From contig CAZMAM010000030.1 of the NCBI GenBank assembly GCA_964564305.1, positions 1 through 18,357 of the forward strand: 18,357 bases of DNA, given 5' to 3'. The notes under the pieces were generated by a model. That model saw only the letters and a program-made list of their open reading frames with translations, searched no databases and was not told the origin of the DNA. A program made the translations under genes and the position numbers. This document shows, in pieces, positions 17,467 to 18,357 of this stretch; positions within the stretch are counted from its first letter, which is position 1; each line of letters begins with the position of its first letter. Source of the stretch: RGIG1959 sp964564305 (GTDB lineage: Bacteria; Bacillota; Clostridia; Oscillospirales; Acutalibacteraceae).

Positions 17467-17601
17467 GCCGCTTCAATCGAATCAATCGGTTCCGTGCACC
17501 TTCAAAACGTTCGGGCAAGGCTGAGGGGCGTGTTTCAACCGGAGCCGGCGAGCCAAAAAATTTTCTTGAAAAACAGCGCCGCTAATTTTTGTGGCAACGC
17601 C

Positions 17602-17632
17602 AAAAAAGGCAGCACTTTTTTGAAGCACTGCC
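17602..17632 (-). terminator. rpmE intrinsic terminator
   Basis: Read on the minus strand, GGCAGTGC (17632-17625) pairs with GTGCTGCC (17615-17608, two G-U pairs) around a 9-nt loop. Six T's follow (17607-17602). It lies about 60 nt after the rpmE stop. The plus-strand reading has two mismatches in the stem, so the structure favours the minus strand. Confidence 0.75.
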
Positions 17633-17692
17633 CTCCCTTTTGCACAACGGTGTACCCTTTTGACCAAGCCGTTTTCCGGCTGTCTGAGGCGA

Positions 17693-17890
17693 TTACATAC
17701 CAAACCGCTTTTTGAAACGGTCCACTCGTCCGCCGGTATCGACCAGTTTTTGCTTGCCCGTAAAGAACGGATGACATTTGGAACAGATTTCCACGCGAAT
17801 ATTTTGTTTGGTGGAACCGGTTTCAATTACTTCGCCGCACGCGCAGGTGATGGTGGTGGGACCGTACTTAGGGTGAATATTCTCTTTCAT
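17693..17890 (-). CDS. rpmE: 50S ribosomal protein L31 (zinc-binding type)
   Basis: Small large-subunit protein, 65 residues, typical for L31. Four cysteines (Cys16, Cys18, Cys36, Cys39 in CAC and CSKC) form the CxC...CxxC zinc site of the 'C+' type, whose expression in other bacteria is linked to zinc sufficiency; the zinc-free paralogue is not in this window. Other family features are the MKENIHPKY start, SKCHPFFTGKQK and the basic RVDRFKKRF tail. I chose ATG 17890 because GAGGTG lies 6 nt upstream; an in-frame GTG three codons earlier would sit inside that ribosome site. It has its own promoter and terminator and is probably monocistronic. No Zur-like operator could be confirmed by eye. 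Confidence 0.97.
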   Translation of the reverse strand: MKENIHPKYGPTTITCACGEVIETGSTKQNIRVEICSKCHPFFTGKQKLVDTGGRVDRFKKRFGM

Positions 17891-17936
17891 GGATGTCACC
17901 TCTTTTAACCCGAAACATGTATGACTCTACATTTAT

Positions 17937-17965
17937 ACTATACCATAACCGCTCGGAGATTGCAA
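17937..17965 (-). promoter_or_regulatory. rpmE promoter
   Basis: On the minus strand TTGCAA (17965-17960) is separated by 17 bp from TATAGT (17942-17937), with an extended -10 TG just upstream. Initiation would fall near 17930, giving a leader of about 40 nt to the rpmE ATG. Confidence 0.65.
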
Positions 17966-18002
17966 GTATTTTTCGGTTCTCCTCCGGACAACGTGAAGGC
18001 AT

Positions 18003-18050
18003 ATAATAAATGTCACAAGATTTACTTGTTGGCATTTATTATTTTTTTTT
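18003..18050 (+). terminator. AT-rich hairpin with T9 tract
   Basis: ATAATAAATG (18003-18012) pairs with CATTTATTAT (18033-18042), extended by ACAAG/CTTGT around a short ATTTA-type loop, and nine T's run from 18042 to 18050. This is an intrinsic terminator shape for the plus strand, yet no plus-strand gene ends here: the nearest one to the left is rpmE on the opposite strand. It may insulate the region from readthrough or be a relic of a lost gene. Confidence 0.6.
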
Positions 18051-18119
18051 ATGCCTATTATGCCTATAACGACACAGTGGAATGCTGAAAAATCAGATTT
18101 ACAGAATGGAGAGATTATC

Positions 18120-18200
18120 ATGGAAAAGGTCAACTACCCATTCCCTTTAGGTAGAGATGAGCAAAACGCAAGTTTTGCAAAAGTAATTTACATTATATAG
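18120..18200 (+). CDS. Small ORF (26 codons) starting in the left arm of a palindrome
   Basis: ATG 18120 is preceded by GGAGAG (18108-18113) at 6-nt spacing, an adequate ribosome site. The predicted peptide begins MEKVNYPFPLGRDEQN and ends KVIYII; TAG at 18198-18200. No family is recognised. Its central segment VNYPFPLGRDEQN is nearly the same as VNYPSPKGSDEQN encoded by the opposite arm of the palindrome on the other strand. It may be a genuine micro-protein, a piece of a duplicated reading frame, or a chance frame in a structured element. Upstream in frame a stop occurs at 18087-18089, so it does not extend far. Confidence 0.25.
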   Translation: MEKVNYPFPLGRDEQNASFAKVIYII

Positions 18201-18293
18201 GTAATTGTATCAAGTGATTGCCCAATATATTGTATTTCACCGTGAGCAAATTGGAGTTTTGCTCATCACTGCCTTTAGGGGATGGGTAGTTGA
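18130..18293. repeat. Long imperfect palindrome (foldback element)
   Basis: Arm 18130-18167 matches the reverse complement of 18256-18293 at 33 of 38 positions, beginning TCAACTACCCAT and ending GATGAGCAAAAC. Weaker complementarity continues inward to a centre near 18,212 (ATCAAGTGAT). Each arm also carries a local hairpin: GCAAAAC/GTTTTGC around GCAA (18161-18178), and GAGCAAA/TTTGCTC (18244-18264). Sub-terminal hairpins and a TCAACTACCC-type end are reminiscent of IS200/IS605 family ends, but I cannot confirm that family. It could equally be a foldback MITE or the template of a structured RNA. AT-rich sequence with plus-strand T9 terminator-like DNA flanks it on the left. Confidence 0.7.
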
Positions 18294-18357
18294 CTTCAAT
18301 CTTCCTTTCCGTGCCGGTTCTCGGCACATTGCTTTGATTTTTTTGACCCGTTTCGGG
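18193..18357 (-). CDS. C-terminal end of an unidentified ORF running off the right edge
   Basis: On the minus strand one frame is open from the window edge (18357) to a TAA at 18195-18193, 54 codons. It includes IEVNYPSPKGSDEQNSN and ends NHLIQLPI. No domain is recognised. The frame crosses the right arm and centre of the palindrome and shares the VNYPxPxGxDEQN motif with the plus-strand small ORF. If the palindrome is the end of an insertion sequence, this would be the tail of its encoded protein, but that is inference. The short length and the two hairpins (18311-18327 and 18347-18357) within it mean it could also be non-coding. Confidence 0.3.
   Translation of the reverse strand, partial: PETGQKNQSNVPRTGTERKIEVNYPSPKGSDEQNSNLLTVKYNILGNHLIQLPI
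18311..18343 (+). terminator. Small hairpin followed by T tract near right edge
   Basis: GTGCCG (18311-18316) pairs with CGGCAC (18322-18327) around GTTCT, followed by ATTGCTTTGA and then T7. The distance from stem to T tract is long for a terminator, so the call is weak. A further CCCG/CGGG hairpin lies at the very end (18347-18357). Confidence 0.3.

Overview
The window looks like chromosomal DNA from a Gram-positive, clostridial-type bacterium. The evidence is a T-box riboswitch on a biosynthetic operon, strong AGGAGG-type ribosome binding sites, the order dgt-dnaG-rpoD on one strand, and a zinc-binding L31. I suspect the Oscillospirales because of the moderately high GC content, but that is inference and not a firm placement. 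The housekeeping core (about 545-17,350) is GC-rich and densely packed. Both edges (1 to about 480, and about 17,900 to the end) are AT-rich and carry mobile-element debris.

Left edge, 1-544: a decayed fragment that reads like the C-terminal part of an Rpn/PD-(D/E)XK 'transposase' protein (minus strand), abutting a 175-bp element with 16-bp inverted ends (243-417). Then, on the plus strand, pth (peptidyl-tRNA hydrolase) and mfd (transcription-repair coupling factor). The -35 box of a near-consensus promoter overlaps the mfd stop codon. It drives a roughly 320-nt leader with the hallmarks of a T-box riboswitch, including a T-box core and a 14-bp terminator stem, followed by a complete tryptophan operon in the order trpE-trpG-trpD-trpC-trpF-trpB-trpA. 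All seven enzymes from chorismate to tryptophan are present, with overlapping or nearly abutting junctions that suggest translational coupling. The operon ends in two successive hairpins; the first encloses the trpA stop codon in its loop.

Minus strand, converging on trpA: yigZ (IMPACT family), dgt (HD-domain dNTP triphosphohydrolase), dnaG (primase), rpoD (primary sigma factor) and pyrE (orotate phosphoribosyltransferase). These are tightly arranged and probably at least partly co-transcribed. Upstream of yigZ on the same strand is rpmE (ribosomal protein L31), a monocistronic unit with its own promoter and terminator.

Right edge, about 17,990-18,357: a plus-strand terminator-like hairpin with a T9 tract, and then a long imperfect palindrome (18,130-18,293). 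Its two arms encode the same short peptide motif on opposite strands. One copy is a 26-codon ORF with a good ribosome binding site. The other is the C-terminal part of an ORF that runs off the right edge. This is the least explained structure in the window and the best candidate for something not well described; it may be the end of an IS200/IS605-type element or a related foldback element.
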